A DNA stretch of 64,000 nt, from contig NZ_LXYU01000003.1 in the NCBI RefSeq assembly GCF_001952075.1, positions 62,001-126,000 of the forward strand, given 5' to 3'. Under the pieces are notes generated by a model. The model searched no databases. It worked only from the letters and a program-made list of their open reading frames with translations, and was not told the origin of the DNA. A program made the position numbers and the translations under genes. Position 1 is the first letter of the stretch; every line of letters starts with the position of its first letter. Shown here one piece after another: positions 26,908 through 35,006 of this stretch. The DNA is from Ditibartonella apis (lineage in GTDB: Bacteria > Pseudomonadota > Alphaproteobacteria > Rhizobiales > Rhizobiaceae).

Positions 26908-29169
26908 TCAAGCCACTTTCCAATGTTGGGCAAATTTCTGATATTGCGTCAAAGCCGTTATCATATGATAAAAAATGGAAGCCGGAACATCTTCGGCAAT
27001 CGCGCGGCCGTTTTCCGAAATAAGGTCAATCCATAAACCTTTGGGGGCGGCGTCGATATGCCACCGGAAAAGCCTTCCCACACGCGCTTCGATTTCAGGT
27101 TTCAGATCCGGCCCGTCATTACCATCAAGCGCAAGCGCTGCTTTGATCGCTTCGGTTTGCGGCCAGCTTCGCGAATTGGTGTCGATCGGCATTCCGTGGC
27201 GTGAAATCGTGTTATAAGCAAGCCCCGTCTTGCGGTTCAAACCATTGGCAATGGCCGAGGCATAGAGCTTTTTGGCGAGTTTTATAACGCTGCGGTCATT
27301 GGTTTTTTTGGAAAAATCGACAAGTAACGACGACCATTCAAAATGGTGACCGGGTTCGCAAATGTCACCATCGGGGGCGGGAGCTCTCTGCCAGTTTTTG
27401 TCGTAATATTCGGCAAGGGTCCAGCTATCCTCATCAAAGAAATGTTCCTTGAAAAGGTCGACAATGCGTTCTGCCCGTTCAAGATAATCTCTGTCACCTG
27501 TCACATCATACCAGGCCATGAAACTTTCAAACAAATGCATATGCGGGTTAGAACGGCGAAATGTTTTTTCCCCGTCGGCTTTGGCATTTTCAAAAAAGCC
27601 TTTGCCATTTTTATCGGCAAGATGAAGGTCGATGAAAGAAAAGGTTTCCATAGCAAGCGGCAATGCTTTTTTATTGCCGACACGATGGGCATGGGCAAGT
27701 GCCAGCAACACACAAGCCTGATCATAACTGTCTTCGGTTGCGTTGAGAACCTTGCCATCTTGTGAAAGCTGCAAAACCCAACCGCCACGGTCTGTTCTGC
27801 CATTTTTGCCGATAAATTCGAGGCCATGGTCGATCAGCTCTTTATAAGGGCCGTCCCACCCCATTTCACCAGCCATGGCAAAAGCATAAATTTGGCGTGC
27901 CATTGTGCGCATGCGTTTGGCGCGCAATACCGGCATGGAATCAAAGCCCAAGGCTTCATAAAAGCCGCCTTTTTCATCAACCCCGCGGGTTGACCAAAGC
28001 GGCAGCGCCTCATCAAAAAGCCAATGCTCGACACGGGTGAGATAGGCGCCGCTTTGCGGTATTTTATCGGCAGCGGGAGTGAATTTGGTTTCAAGCCTTC
28101 CGGCTTTTTCAAGTGTTGCCACCACGTCGCGCACATTCTGGCTTTCTTTAACGGGAGCCACAAAAGTTGCGTCCGTTGTCGCGACAACCGCCATATTGTG
28201 AAGCCCGACAGCCGATAGTAACCCCGCTTCCGAGCGCAAATAGCTGCCATGGCAATTGATCGCCACAACATCGCCCATAATCACATTGCCGTTCTCATCT
28301 GGCGGTGTGGGGCTTGATTGCTGGTTCAAAAGCGATTGCCACGAGCCGAGATCATTCCAGTGAAAACGGGCAGGCACAAGCGCAATGTCTTTGACATGCT
28401 CCATAATGGCATAATCGACTGAATCGGAAGGAATAGCTGCATAATGCTCGTAATTTAGCCATGTGCCCGATATGTCTGTATGAGCGGTCTTAAGTGCTTC
28501 GACAGTCTTCTTCCAGATTTCCGGCTGGAACTCGAGAAAGGCTTTTTTCATGGTTGCTGCGGAAAAGAGGAATATTCCCGAATTCCATAAAAAATTGCCC
28601 GATTGCAAATATTTCTTGGCCGTTTCAACATCCGGCTTTTCAACAAAGCGGATAACGTCATAAACGCCGTTTTTTTCCTGTCCTGTCTCTACATAACCAT
28701 AGCCGGTTTCGGGCTTATCCGGATGAATTCCGAAAACCACAATGCGGCCGCTCCTTGCGGCTTCTTCCCCTTCATGAATGGTTTTCCAAAAATCGTCATC
28801 GGTTGAAATTTCATGGTCTGACGGAGCAACGAGAATGAGCCTGTCGCCATATTCGGCAAGTGTGATTGCTGTTGCCAAAGCAACCGCTGCCGCCGTATTT
28901 CGCCCCAAAGGTTCAAAAATCGGGCGTCCGCCATTTAATGGCAAACCGGCAATATCATGGCGCAAACGATATTCATGGGCTTCCGAAGCAATCAGAAAAA
29001 TCGGCCCGTGGCCGCTTGTCCGGGCATTCATGCGCTTGACAGTGCCGGATACCATCGAGCCTTTGCCGGAAAGGTCGTGAAACTGTTTTGGAAAATCTTC
29101 ACGCGATAATGGCCAAAGGCGGGTGCCAACGCCGCCACTCATAATGAAACTGATGATTTTTTCGGCCAT
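26908..29169 (-). CDS. Mannose-1-phosphate guanylyltransferase fused to AGE-family isomerase
   Basis: 753-aa two-domain protein. Residues about 1-350 are a nucleotidyltransferase making GDP-mannose: the signature GGVGTRLWPLSREDFPKQ (about 12-29), GRNTAAAVALA (about 88-98), VAPSDHEI (about 114-121), and FVEKPD. Residues about 365-750 look like an N-acylglucosamine 2-epimerase/mannose-isomerase (alpha/alpha)6 barrel: WLFDEALPLWSTRGVDEKGGFYE, RRSNPHMHLFES, PGHHFEWSSLL, with the conserved catalytic-type histidines. Together they could convert Fru-6-P/Man-6-P and Man-1-P to GDP-mannose for surface polysaccharide. In the classic bifunctional enzyme the isomerase half is a cupin; here it is an AGE barrel. 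Confidence 0.88.
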   Translation of the reverse strand: MAEKIISFIMSGGVGTRLWPLSREDFPKQFHDLSGKGSMVSGTVKRMNARTSGHGPIFLIASEAHEYRLRHDIAGLPLNGGRPIFEPLGRNTAAAVALATAITLAEYGDRLILVAPSDHEISTDDDFWKTIHEGEEAARSGRIVVFGIHPDKPETGYGYVETGQEKNGVYDVIRFVEKPDVETAKKYLQSGNFLWNSGIFLFSAATMKKAFLEFQPEIWKKTVEALKTAHTDISGTWLNYEHYAAIPSDSVDYAIMEHVKDIALVPARFHWNDLGSWQSLLNQQSSPTPPDENGNVIMGDVVAINCHGSYLRSEAGLLSAVGLHNMAVVATTDATFVAPVKESQNVRDVVATLEKAGRLETKFTPAADKIPQSGAYLTRVEHWLFDEALPLWSTRGVDEKGGFYEALGFDSMPVLRAKRMRTMARQIYAFAMAGEMGWDGPYKELIDHGLEFIGKNGRTDRGGWVLQLSQDGKVLNATEDSYDQACVLLALAHAHRVGNKKALPLAMETFSFIDLHLADKNGKGFFENAKADGEKTFRRSNPHMHLFESFMAWYDVTGDRDYLERAERIVDLFKEHFFDEDSWTLAEYYDKNWQRAPAPDGDICEPGHHFEWSSLLVDFSKKTNDRSVIKLAKKLYASAIANGLNRKTGLAYNTISRHGMPIDTNSRSWPQTEAIKAALALDGNDGPDLKPEIEARVGRLFRWHIDAAPKGLWIDLISENGRAIAEDVPASIFYHMITALTQYQKFAQHWKVA

Positions 29170-29759
29170 TTTTTCTTTTCCGGCTTGAACTTAAAAAGCA
29201 TATTCTTGCTATCGCTTTTCAAGGGTTTAGGTCAAGTGACTGCCACCCGTCGCTTAAAAAATATTAAAACCGTTAAAATGAAAATCATTAAAATGAAGAC
29301 CGATAGTGCGCGACTTTCCAAGCGATGAGGCGATGGCTCAGGGAACCGGCATATATTTTTAAAACCGGCCATTGAATGCCCCCTGTGATCTTTGGCCGAT
29401 TGGATAAACGAGAAAAGCCCCCGAATGCTCACAAAACAGGAAAAGAGGAAAAATCGGTCAAACTTGCAACAGAAATTTCGAGATGAGGGAAGAAGGCATT
29501 TTAAAGCGGCAAGATTTGTCGCGCCATCGGCAAAAATTTTATGCTTTGGCGAAAAAATTTCAAGAACAAGATAATAAAACGCTGTCGCGCGAGGGGATAA
29601 AAGCGGATGAGAGGGAAAAACGGATTAGAAAAAAGGCGATTGCGAGCCGAGGGAAAAAGGGGGAACAGACAGGAAATGAATAATTGTTGAGCGGGTTTTT
29701 TTAAAAAACACTTGCGAGAAGTCTGTCATAACGGTATAAGCCCGCCAACACCAGTTAGT
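29170..29759. other. Gap between the GDP-mannose gene and tRNA-Pro
   Basis: 590 bp with no gene I can support. The segment 29,400-29,690 is again purine-rich on the plus strand, like 10.9-12.0 kb. GGTTTTTTTAAAAAACAC (29694-29711) sits 49 bp before the tRNA; the same 18-mer is at 41715-41732 inside the prophage. Confidence 0.5.
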
Positions 29760-29836
29760 CGGAGTGTAGCGCAGACTGGTAGCGCACCTCGTTCGGGACG
29801 AGGGGGTCGGAGGTTCAAATCCTCTCACTCCGACCA
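29760..29836 (+). tRNA. tRNA-Pro (anticodon CGG)
   Basis: 77-nt cloverleaf: acceptor arms CGGAGTG/CACTCCG, D-arm GCGC-agactggta-GCGC, anticodon stem CCTCG/CGAGG with loop TTCGGGA (anticodon CGG), and T-arm ending in GGTTCAAATCC. The 3' CCA is encoded (29834-29836). It marks the last core-genome feature before the prophage-bearing region, and tRNA genes are usual integration sites. I could not find a second copy of its 3' end on the other side of the prophage. Confidence 0.96.
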
Positions 29837-30964
29837 TTTTTCATCAAAATTTGTTATTTAAGCGGCAAACCGCCTAATTTCCAAGCTTCAAAATATTGAA
29901 AAAGCAATGTTGTTTTGCGCCTGATTTTATTGTGTTTTGTGCGTGATTTTATCAACTATTATCGTTTTAAAAGTTAGGCTGCATAAGTCTCAACTGCGTC
30001 AATGCGAATGCCCGCGCGTGAATGGAATGCTCCGCTCGAATAAAATACCCGCGCTCGCATAAAATGCTCACCAGAACAACCGGATATTTTATCTATATCT
30101 TTGACGGAAAAGCATAAGCTGAAGATGACATGCGGAGCTTATAATAAAATGTTTCTGGTTATTTGCGGTTGCTACCTAAAAAGAATTGATTCGGTAAAAA
30201 TATCGAATTCATTCTATTTTTCTTAAAAATTAATGTTTTAAATTTCAAAAAATTCAGCGAAACAATACATTGTATTCGAGTAATCAAACTCCTTCTCGAT
30301 TTTTTTAAAAAGGGAATTTCTATAGCATTTTCAAATATTTATTTTTTCTTCAATGATCCGAAAAGTAATCATTAGCCGGGTTACTATATAATATAATAGA
30401 AAATAGAGGCGTTTTTAATTCACATATTGACACTTTTAGAGGTTAAATTTATATTTAATCCGTTAGCGACAATTCAGCCACTAACGATCAAGCCTAGGTA
30501 CTAACCAAGGTTTGATTAGCAAATAAAAAACTCGCGAATTGGTTATTCGAGATTGCGAATTTTTCTTAATGGTCAAAGCACAATTATATCTTTCATTTTT
30601 GAAAATATCAATTTGTGAAATGAGAAGAAACGCGTAATCGCATGGTTCCATTCATTGCGGCGGTGTAAGATTATTAACGCAACGGTAGTTGCTAAAGGAA
30701 TAAAAATGAGTTTTTTATATATAATGACAGAATTCATTATAAAATTATTTAGAACGAGGTGTTTTTTCTTTTCGTTCCATTTTGAAATCAAACTAGGTTG
30801 TGATTTAAAACAACCTAGATGAAGAAATTTATTAAAATATGGAATGAAGAAGACACTTCTTGCCCGTTTTCGGACGGAACATTGAATGGAAACGCATCAT
30901 TAGTCGGAGGCGCTTCCAAACCTCTGGCTCTAAAACGCGGCCAATCTGTTAAATAAAACGTTTA
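29837..30964. other. AT-rich, gene-poor 1.1 kb after tRNA-Pro
   Basis: No credible coding region. It contains three degenerate 18-19-bp repeats of the form cccgcgctcg-ataaaat at about 30010-30064, an inverted repeat CGTTAG-N14-CTAACG at 30461-30486, and a long A/T-rich part (30,180-30,460). Such a layout would fit an old integration or attachment region, but no integrase is present. Confidence 0.5.
30010..30064. repeat. Three degenerate 18-19-bp direct repeats
   Basis: Successive units gcccgcgcgtgaatggaat, gctccgctcgaataaaat and acccgcgctcgcataaaat share a CGC-TCG-A-TAAAAT pattern. They are arranged head to tail about 180 bp after tRNA-Pro. Could be recombinase arm sites or decay of a longer repeat. 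Confidence 0.4.
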
Positions 30965-31262
30965 TTGCGCTCTCATAAAATCAAAGGGGCTCGAGCGATT
31001 GATGAAATTCCGGTAGCACTTCTTCTCACGCATGGCGGTTGATAGACATCACCGAGGTAGGGGGCAGTGCTTTTGCGCAATGCCCTTCTTTTGGTCATCT
31101 CCTCGTTCCGGCTTGTTGCTTTCCGTGCTGTTGTCGTTGATGGGGTGGGCGAACAAGCCACGAGGTTTTATGAACATTCCGGATTTTTTCCAATAAAAAG
31201 CAATGGATATGAAGCTTGTTCTTTCTATCGCCGATATTCTGAAATCATCCTCAGAAGCTCGT
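30965..31262 (+). pseudogene. Remnant of a GNAT-type acetyltransferase (TacT-like toxin)
   Basis: Two frames together reproduce the C-terminal half of a GNAT toxin. One frame gives GARAIDEIPVALLLT, the next gives AVDRHHRGRGQ (the acetyl-CoA-binding R-x-x-G-x-G loop), and the third, from about 31067, gives LLLRNALLLVISSFRLVAFRAVVVDGVGEQATRFYEHSGF, which matches the AVVVDA-x4-A-x-x-FYEHFGF ending typical of TacT/AtaT-like toxins. At least two frameshifts are needed to join them and the N-terminal half is absent, so this is a broken gene. The usual DUF1778 antitoxin is not visible upstream. Confidence 0.65.
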
Positions 31263-31661
31263 GATGACAGGGATTGCTGATAGGAAATTGCTTTATGTCT
31301 TTCGGGACGGCTGATAGTTTCAATTATTTTTCTTTTTCCACATTTGGTTATCCGGAAAATCGGGAAAACAAAGCGGTTTCAAGCAAAAGGGAACCCAAGC
31401 GTGAGCCTGCATCCTGTTTCTGGTCTGCGTTGACTTGTATTTTATCAACTCGTTGAAAAATAAGTAGAAAAGTCCATCAGTAATGAGAATTTAATTTCTT
31501 GAATAAAGTGGATTTTGCAGTTGAACTGAAAAGGAAGTGCGGCTTGAAACCGACATTCATCAATCGCATATAATTTATATAATAGGTGCGTTCGGACTAT
31601 TCGTTTGAACGATTTTTTCATTGACTCTTTTTAGAAAAATAAGAACAATACGAGAACAAAA
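31263..31661. other. Gap between the GNAT remnant and first prophage-side gene
   Basis: 400 bp, AT-rich, no supported feature. Confidence 0.4.
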
Positions 31662-31874
31662 ATGGAGTCGCGTAAAGTGAGCAAAGCTGTTTCAAACGAT
31701 AGTTGTGAAGACGATATTGATGGCCTCATTGCAGCCTATGACGGGGATGCAAAAGCCCTCATTAGAGCTTTGCTTGAAGAACGGAAAATGCTTATCCACC
31801 AAATCGAAGTTGCCGCTTCCGCTATGTCTGTCGGCTATGGTCGGGGGTGGAAACCGAAATTGCCGATTGAATAG
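31662..31874 (+). CDS. Small hypothetical protein near the prophage left end
   Basis: 70-aa soluble protein: an acidic N-terminal half (SNDSCEDDIDGLIAAYDGDAK), a helix with RALLEERKMLIHQIEVAAS, and a basic GYGRGWKPKLP tail. Family not recognised. The ATG at 31662 lacks a clear Shine-Dalgarno; a GTG five codons later is an alternative. It is read against the neighbouring lysis genes, so it may be a lysogen-expressed gene. Confidence 0.5.
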   Translation: MESRKVSKAVSNDSCEDDIDGLIAAYDGDAKALIRALLEERKMLIHQIEVAASAMSVGYGRGWKPKLPIE

Positions 31875-31982
31875 ATCGGCTGTTTTTGTCTCTATGCCGC
31901 GTGGGGTGTGCGTTAGAGTTTTGCTTTTACTTTTTTCAGAGCTAGTTTAGCGGGTGCATGAGGATTGGTTACGAAGACTTGG

Positions 31983-32327
31983 TTATGAACTGAATTTTCT
32001 TCTCAATAGGCCTATGACGCTATCGATAATCGCGACACCCAAAGCACCGCATAAAAAACCGGCAAGGCCGAGAAATTTTTCCGGCACAATATAGGAACCG
32101 TCGATCAGGTCGAATTTATCAAGCAGATGAGAAAGGGTATTGGCGGCAAGTTCTGCCCCGTAAATGGCACATAAAGCACCGCCAACCCATTCCATTACGC
32201 GTTGCGGCCATTTTTTTGGCGCTCCGTTAAGCTGGCTTAAAAAACTGCCACATGCACCGGCAAGAGCAAGAAGTCCGAACCTAACAAGATAAGCAAGCCA
32301 GTCGGGTGGGGGATTATTTTCAGACAT
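31983..32327 (-). CDS. Putative phage holin-like membrane protein
   Basis: 114 aa with three hydrophobic segments (about residues 12-32 YLVRFGLLALAGACGSFLSQL, 46-66 VGGALCAIYGAELAANTLSHL, 86-106 LGLAGFLCGALGVAIIDSVIG) and a charged RRKF tail. That size and topology, downstream of the spanin and endolysin genes on the same strand, fits a class I holin that forms the lysis pore. Sequence family is not firmly recognised, so the function is inferred from context. Confidence 0.6.
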   Translation of the reverse strand: MSENNPPPDWLAYLVRFGLLALAGACGSFLSQLNGAPKKWPQRVMEWVGGALCAIYGAELAANTLSHLLDKFDLIDGSYIVPEKFLGLAGFLCGALGVAIIDSVIGLLRRKFSS

Positions 32328-32715
32328 TTGATTATTCCATGAAAGGTGCGAGCCGCTGTTCGAATATTATTCGCTCTCACAAGTTAGTCGGCTAATGTTA
32401 TGATAAGCGGGCGCGAGCTGTGTCGACAGGAAGGCTAAGAAGAACTTTAATAAATCGAAGAAGGTTGCAATTCTCCGAGAGATCGAATGCCGGCGGGATT
32501 TTTCATCAATGATATTTGCTGGAAACTGAAAAGCACCGCATTTCATATGTTATAAAATAAGCGATCGGGCTTTGGTCGGAAAACGGCATTCGGTTTTCTG
32601 TCACAGTGTTTCTTTCCGATTGTTCAGATAAACAGTATAAAAACATTGGCATCAACGCACCGCCAATTTATCGACTGTTAATGAATGCCACTTGGCATAA
32701 GGATAATGAGTTTTT
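32328..32715. other. Gap between holin-like gene and spanins
   Basis: About 390 bp without a supported gene on either strand. Confidence 0.4.
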
Positions 32716-32940
32716 TCATTTCCAACATTTCTGTTTCTGCCCAAACCGATCAGTCGAGATAATCCATTTGGTGATTGCAGGTTCGGTTTCGACAAGGCGC
32801 GCTGCATCATTTGCCATGGGTGGTTTTGTCCAACCCGCGCAGGAGAACCCTGCAGTCGTATGGCAGCCCGCCAACAGCAAGGCAGCGCTGATAAGGAGTA
32901 AGAGCTTCAACTTCATTTTCAACCTCGTGAGAATTTTCAA
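32716..32940 (-). CDS. Rz1-like outer-membrane spanin lipoprotein
   Basis: 74-aa lipoprotein (shorter from Met9 at 32916): basic start, hydrophobic LLLLISAALLLAGC with lipobox LAGC, then a short mature part of about 45 residues. It begins inside the gene for the inner-membrane Rz-like protein in another frame (134 bp shared), the classic overlapping Rz/Rz1 arrangement. It would join the outer membrane to Rz and disrupt the envelope at the last step of lysis. Confidence 0.7.
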   Translation of the reverse strand: MKILTRLKMKLKLLLLISAALLLAGCHTTAGFSCAGWTKPPMANDAARLVETEPAITKWIISTDRFGQKQKCWK

Positions 32941-33061
32941 AGGCTGTGATCGAAGCCTTTAGCAACTTTTGTTTTTCCGCCTCTTGCCCGATACAAAAAG
33001 CAACAACAATCAGGGCAATGATGACGACAATGGTCATAGTCAGGCGTTCGAATGTGATCAT
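32807..33061 (-). CDS. Rz-like inner-membrane spanin
   Basis: 84-aa protein with one N-terminal TM helix (about residues 9-24, MTIVVIIALIVVAFCIG) and a charged helical periplasmic part (EAEKQKLLKASITAFENSHEVENEVEA). The start codon overlaps the endolysin stop by 4 bp (ATGA). It is shorter than lambda Rz, but location between endolysin and the embedded lipoprotein identifies it as the i-spanin. Confidence 0.65.
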   Translation of the reverse strand: MITFERLTMTIVVIIALIVVAFCIGQEAEKQKLLKASITAFENSHEVENEVEALTPYQRCLAVGGLPYDCRVLLRGLDKTTHGK

Positions 33062-33723
33062 AATTCCGCCTCTCTAAACCGTTTGATGAAATAGAAACTG
33101 CCGATTGCAACGCCGATCACCATGATGGCTGCTAACGCCCATTGGAATGGTCCCGAACCGGTGGCAAAACCGGTCAAGCCGGAAGCGGCACTGATAACCG
33201 GCCCGATCACTTCCGGTTTCAACACCGGATGAACAGTTTTTTGTTCAGGCACCACATCTTTGGAAGTCACAAAAGCGCCTTCCATCCACAGATACCCTTC
33301 TGCCCGCCGCCGGTTGACAAGGCCTTGAAGCTTTTTGCCACCCGCTTTTGTCCATTTCATCAATTCGGTCGGAACCGCATTAAAATCGCCTTGATTCAAT
33401 TTTTTAAGAAGTGTCGAATTTTTAAAAGCACCAATGCCGACATTGAAAGCAAAGGATACCAGAGCAGCAAATTGGTTGTCGTTGAGTTTGACATTGACGT
33501 TGTTCTCGACAGCCGCTTCATACTGTGCGAGATCTTTCAAAAGAATGTTTTCCGCTTCGGCTGCTGTAATAACTTGGCCCTGATATGGCTGAGGGGAACC
33601 GGCCATGGCCGTATGCCCATAGCCGATAGTCCAGACACCGCCAGCATCCTTATAAGCTTTGGTTTTGAGACCTTCCCATTGTTTCAGTTTTTCAAGGCCG
33701 TGGAGGCTTATTTGTCGTGTCAT
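33058..33723 (-). CDS. Phage endolysin, GH24 muramidase with C-terminal TM
   Basis: 221-aa T4-type lysozyme (glycoside hydrolase 24) that cuts the glycan strands of peptidoglycan. The catalytic E-x8-D-x5-T triad is present: Glu17, Asp26 and Thr32 in EGLKTKAYKDAGGVWT, followed by IGYGHT. NQFAALVSFAFNVGIGAF (about 102-119) is also family-typical. Unusually, a TM segment near the C-terminus (FQWALAAIMVIGVAIGSFYFI, about 195-215) would tether it to the membrane. First gene of the lysis cassette, followed by Rz/Rz1 and the holin-like gene. Confidence 0.9.
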   Translation of the reverse strand: MTRQISLHGLEKLKQWEGLKTKAYKDAGGVWTIGYGHTAMAGSPQPYQGQVITAAEAENILLKDLAQYEAAVENNVNVKLNDNQFAALVSFAFNVGIGAFKNSTLLKKLNQGDFNAVPTELMKWTKAGGKKLQGLVNRRRAEGYLWMEGAFVTSKDVVPEQKTVHPVLKPEVIGPVISAASGLTGFATGSGPFQWALAAIMVIGVAIGSFYFIKRFREAEL

Positions 33724-33753
33724 GGTGTTTTCCTATCAATGATAAATGAAGGC

Positions 33754-33779
33754 AATAAAAAACCCCGCAAAAAGCGGGG
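33754..33779 (-). terminator. Intrinsic terminator, minus strand, before lysis genes
   Basis: On the minus strand CCCCGC-TTTTT-GCGGGG is followed by TTTTTTATT. It lies between the tail genes and the endolysin start, so it ends read-through from upstream; the endolysin would need its own promoter or anti-termination. Confidence 0.8.
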
Positions 33780-34002
33780 TGGTGGTTCAATATTCAATTC
33801 ATTAATTTTGCTTTTGTTAAAAAACCGGATGAGCGCGGCTCATGCGCCGCTACCTTAAATTCATTTAGAAGCGTGTTCTCGTTTGCTTTAAACCGCGATC
33901 GCTTGTGCAAAACATGAAAATTGTTCACGTTTTCCTTTTAAAAAAGGTGGCAGCTTATGATATTATAAACCTCGGTCGAGTTTCATTCAGGAGGAGTATA
34001 AA

Positions 34003-34317
34003 ATGGCAAGTCTGAAAGATGAATTTCATAAAGAAATGCTGGCTATTTATGATAAAGCTCTTGATGCACTAGGAATAAAACTTTCCAAATTTAGACAAAT
34101 GGTTGATCGGGATGGTGGCTTTCGAACGGCGAAAACGCTGATACACTCTAATTCTGCTACTCATGCTACTAGCGGTTTTACCAAACTTTGGGTGAATAAA
34201 CGACTTGATTTGACTGTTGAATCGCTTGTTGCAAACAATGAAAAATGGCATCCGCTTTTTACCAAGGATGACATAAAAAAAGCCAACGAAACTCTTGAAA
34301 AGTATAAACAACCTTAA
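34003..34317 (+). CDS. Prophage moron: conserved protein of unknown function
   Basis: 104-aa soluble protein with a very good ribosome-binding site (AGGAGG 8 bp before the ATG). The C-terminal half, GFTKLWVNKRLDLTVESLVANNEKWHPLFTKDDIKKANETL, is a pattern I recall from a widespread unnamed family with a GFT-LW-RLDLTVE-LV core. It is read against the surrounding late genes, with its own AT-rich promoter region (a TATTAT-like box at about 33960) and terminators on both sides. That is the layout of a moron expressed from the lysogen. Function unknown. Confidence 0.7.
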   Translation: MASLKDEFHKEMLAIYDKALDALGIKLSKFRQMVDRDGGFRTAKTLIHSNSATHATSGFTKLWVNKRLDLTVESLVANNEKWHPLFTKDDIKKANETLEKYKQP

Positions 34318-34335
34318 TAATTTTTCAAGGAACTA

Positions 34336-34363
34336 AAAAGCCTCGCAAAAGATGCGGGGTTTT
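34336..34363. terminator. Bidirectional terminator
   Basis: CCTCGC-aaaagat-GCGGGG with TTTT on the plus side and, read in reverse, GCTTTTT on the minus side. Lies between the moron and the convergent tail gene. Confidence 0.7.
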
Positions 34364-34384
34364 CGAGTGGCTTTACGGCAATAT

Positions 34385-35002
34385 CTACCGGATATTGGCA
34401 GCCCAATTCCATAAAGTATCAAGCTGCGCGTCCGGAATTTTGTTGACTTCGGCCATTTTTTTCAAAAGCGGAAAATCACGGGTAAAGCTTGTCGCTTTTT
34501 TGATGTCGATTAACACGCTTTCACGTTCTTCTTCATCTGCAATGTAAAAAGGGCTATCCTTATTGGCTATATCAGCAATCAGGTCTTCTTCCTTTACGCC
34601 AATGGCTAAAGCCGCCTGCCAGAATTGCCGTGCAGTTAAAGGCGGAAATACCGGAGGAACTGCAACAATCTTTTCGCCGTCCCATAGTTTGCCATAGACA
34701 CTCCCGCCCTGACCGAATGTTTCGCCATAATCATCGTCAATGCCGATAATATCAAATCCGGCAATTTGCGACTGTTCGGGGTCATCCGTCATGGAAATAA
34801 TGTGCTTGTTATCGTCAACAGCGATATAAAATTTATGCGGATATCTTTTGAATAGCTCATGCCACTCGACACCGTCCTTATCTTTCAGGACGTTGATTTT
34901 TGCTGTGTTAGCCGGCTGAACGATATTGCCTTTGTCATCCTTGATATCTTCACCTAATGTGATTTCCTCTTTTGAAGCTCTAAGTTTACCAAAATTTTTC
35001 AT
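34385..35002 (-). CDS. Phage tail-fibre-associated protein (putative assembly protein)
   Basis: 205-aa protein placed 4 bp after the tail-fibre gene. The N-terminal half is a compact beta-rich domain (INVLKDKDGVEWHELFKRYPHKFYIAVDD) and the C-terminal half is helical, with a PPLTARQFWQAALAIGVKEEDLIADI motif shared with small tail-fibre or assembly proteins of many prophages. Role inferred from position: fibre chaperone or minor fibre component. Confidence 0.6.
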   Translation of the reverse strand: MKNFGKLRASKEEITLGEDIKDDKGNIVQPANTAKINVLKDKDGVEWHELFKRYPHKFYIAVDDNKHIISMTDDPEQSQIAGFDIIGIDDDYGETFGQGGSVYGKLWDGEKIVAVPPVFPPLTARQFWQAALAIGVKEEDLIADIANKDSPFYIADEEERESVLIDIKKATSFTRDFPLLKKMAEVNKIPDAQLDTLWNWAANIR

Positions 35003-35006
35003 TTTT

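Noticed and set aside
29760-29836. Proven attL at tRNA-Pro
   Set aside because: No matching copy of the tRNA 3' end was found near 62-63.6 kb, so use as attachment site is only possible.
30573-30791. 72-codon minus-strand frame in the AT-rich region
   Set aside because: Needs a TTG start, no Shine-Dalgarno, hydrophobic low-information sequence.
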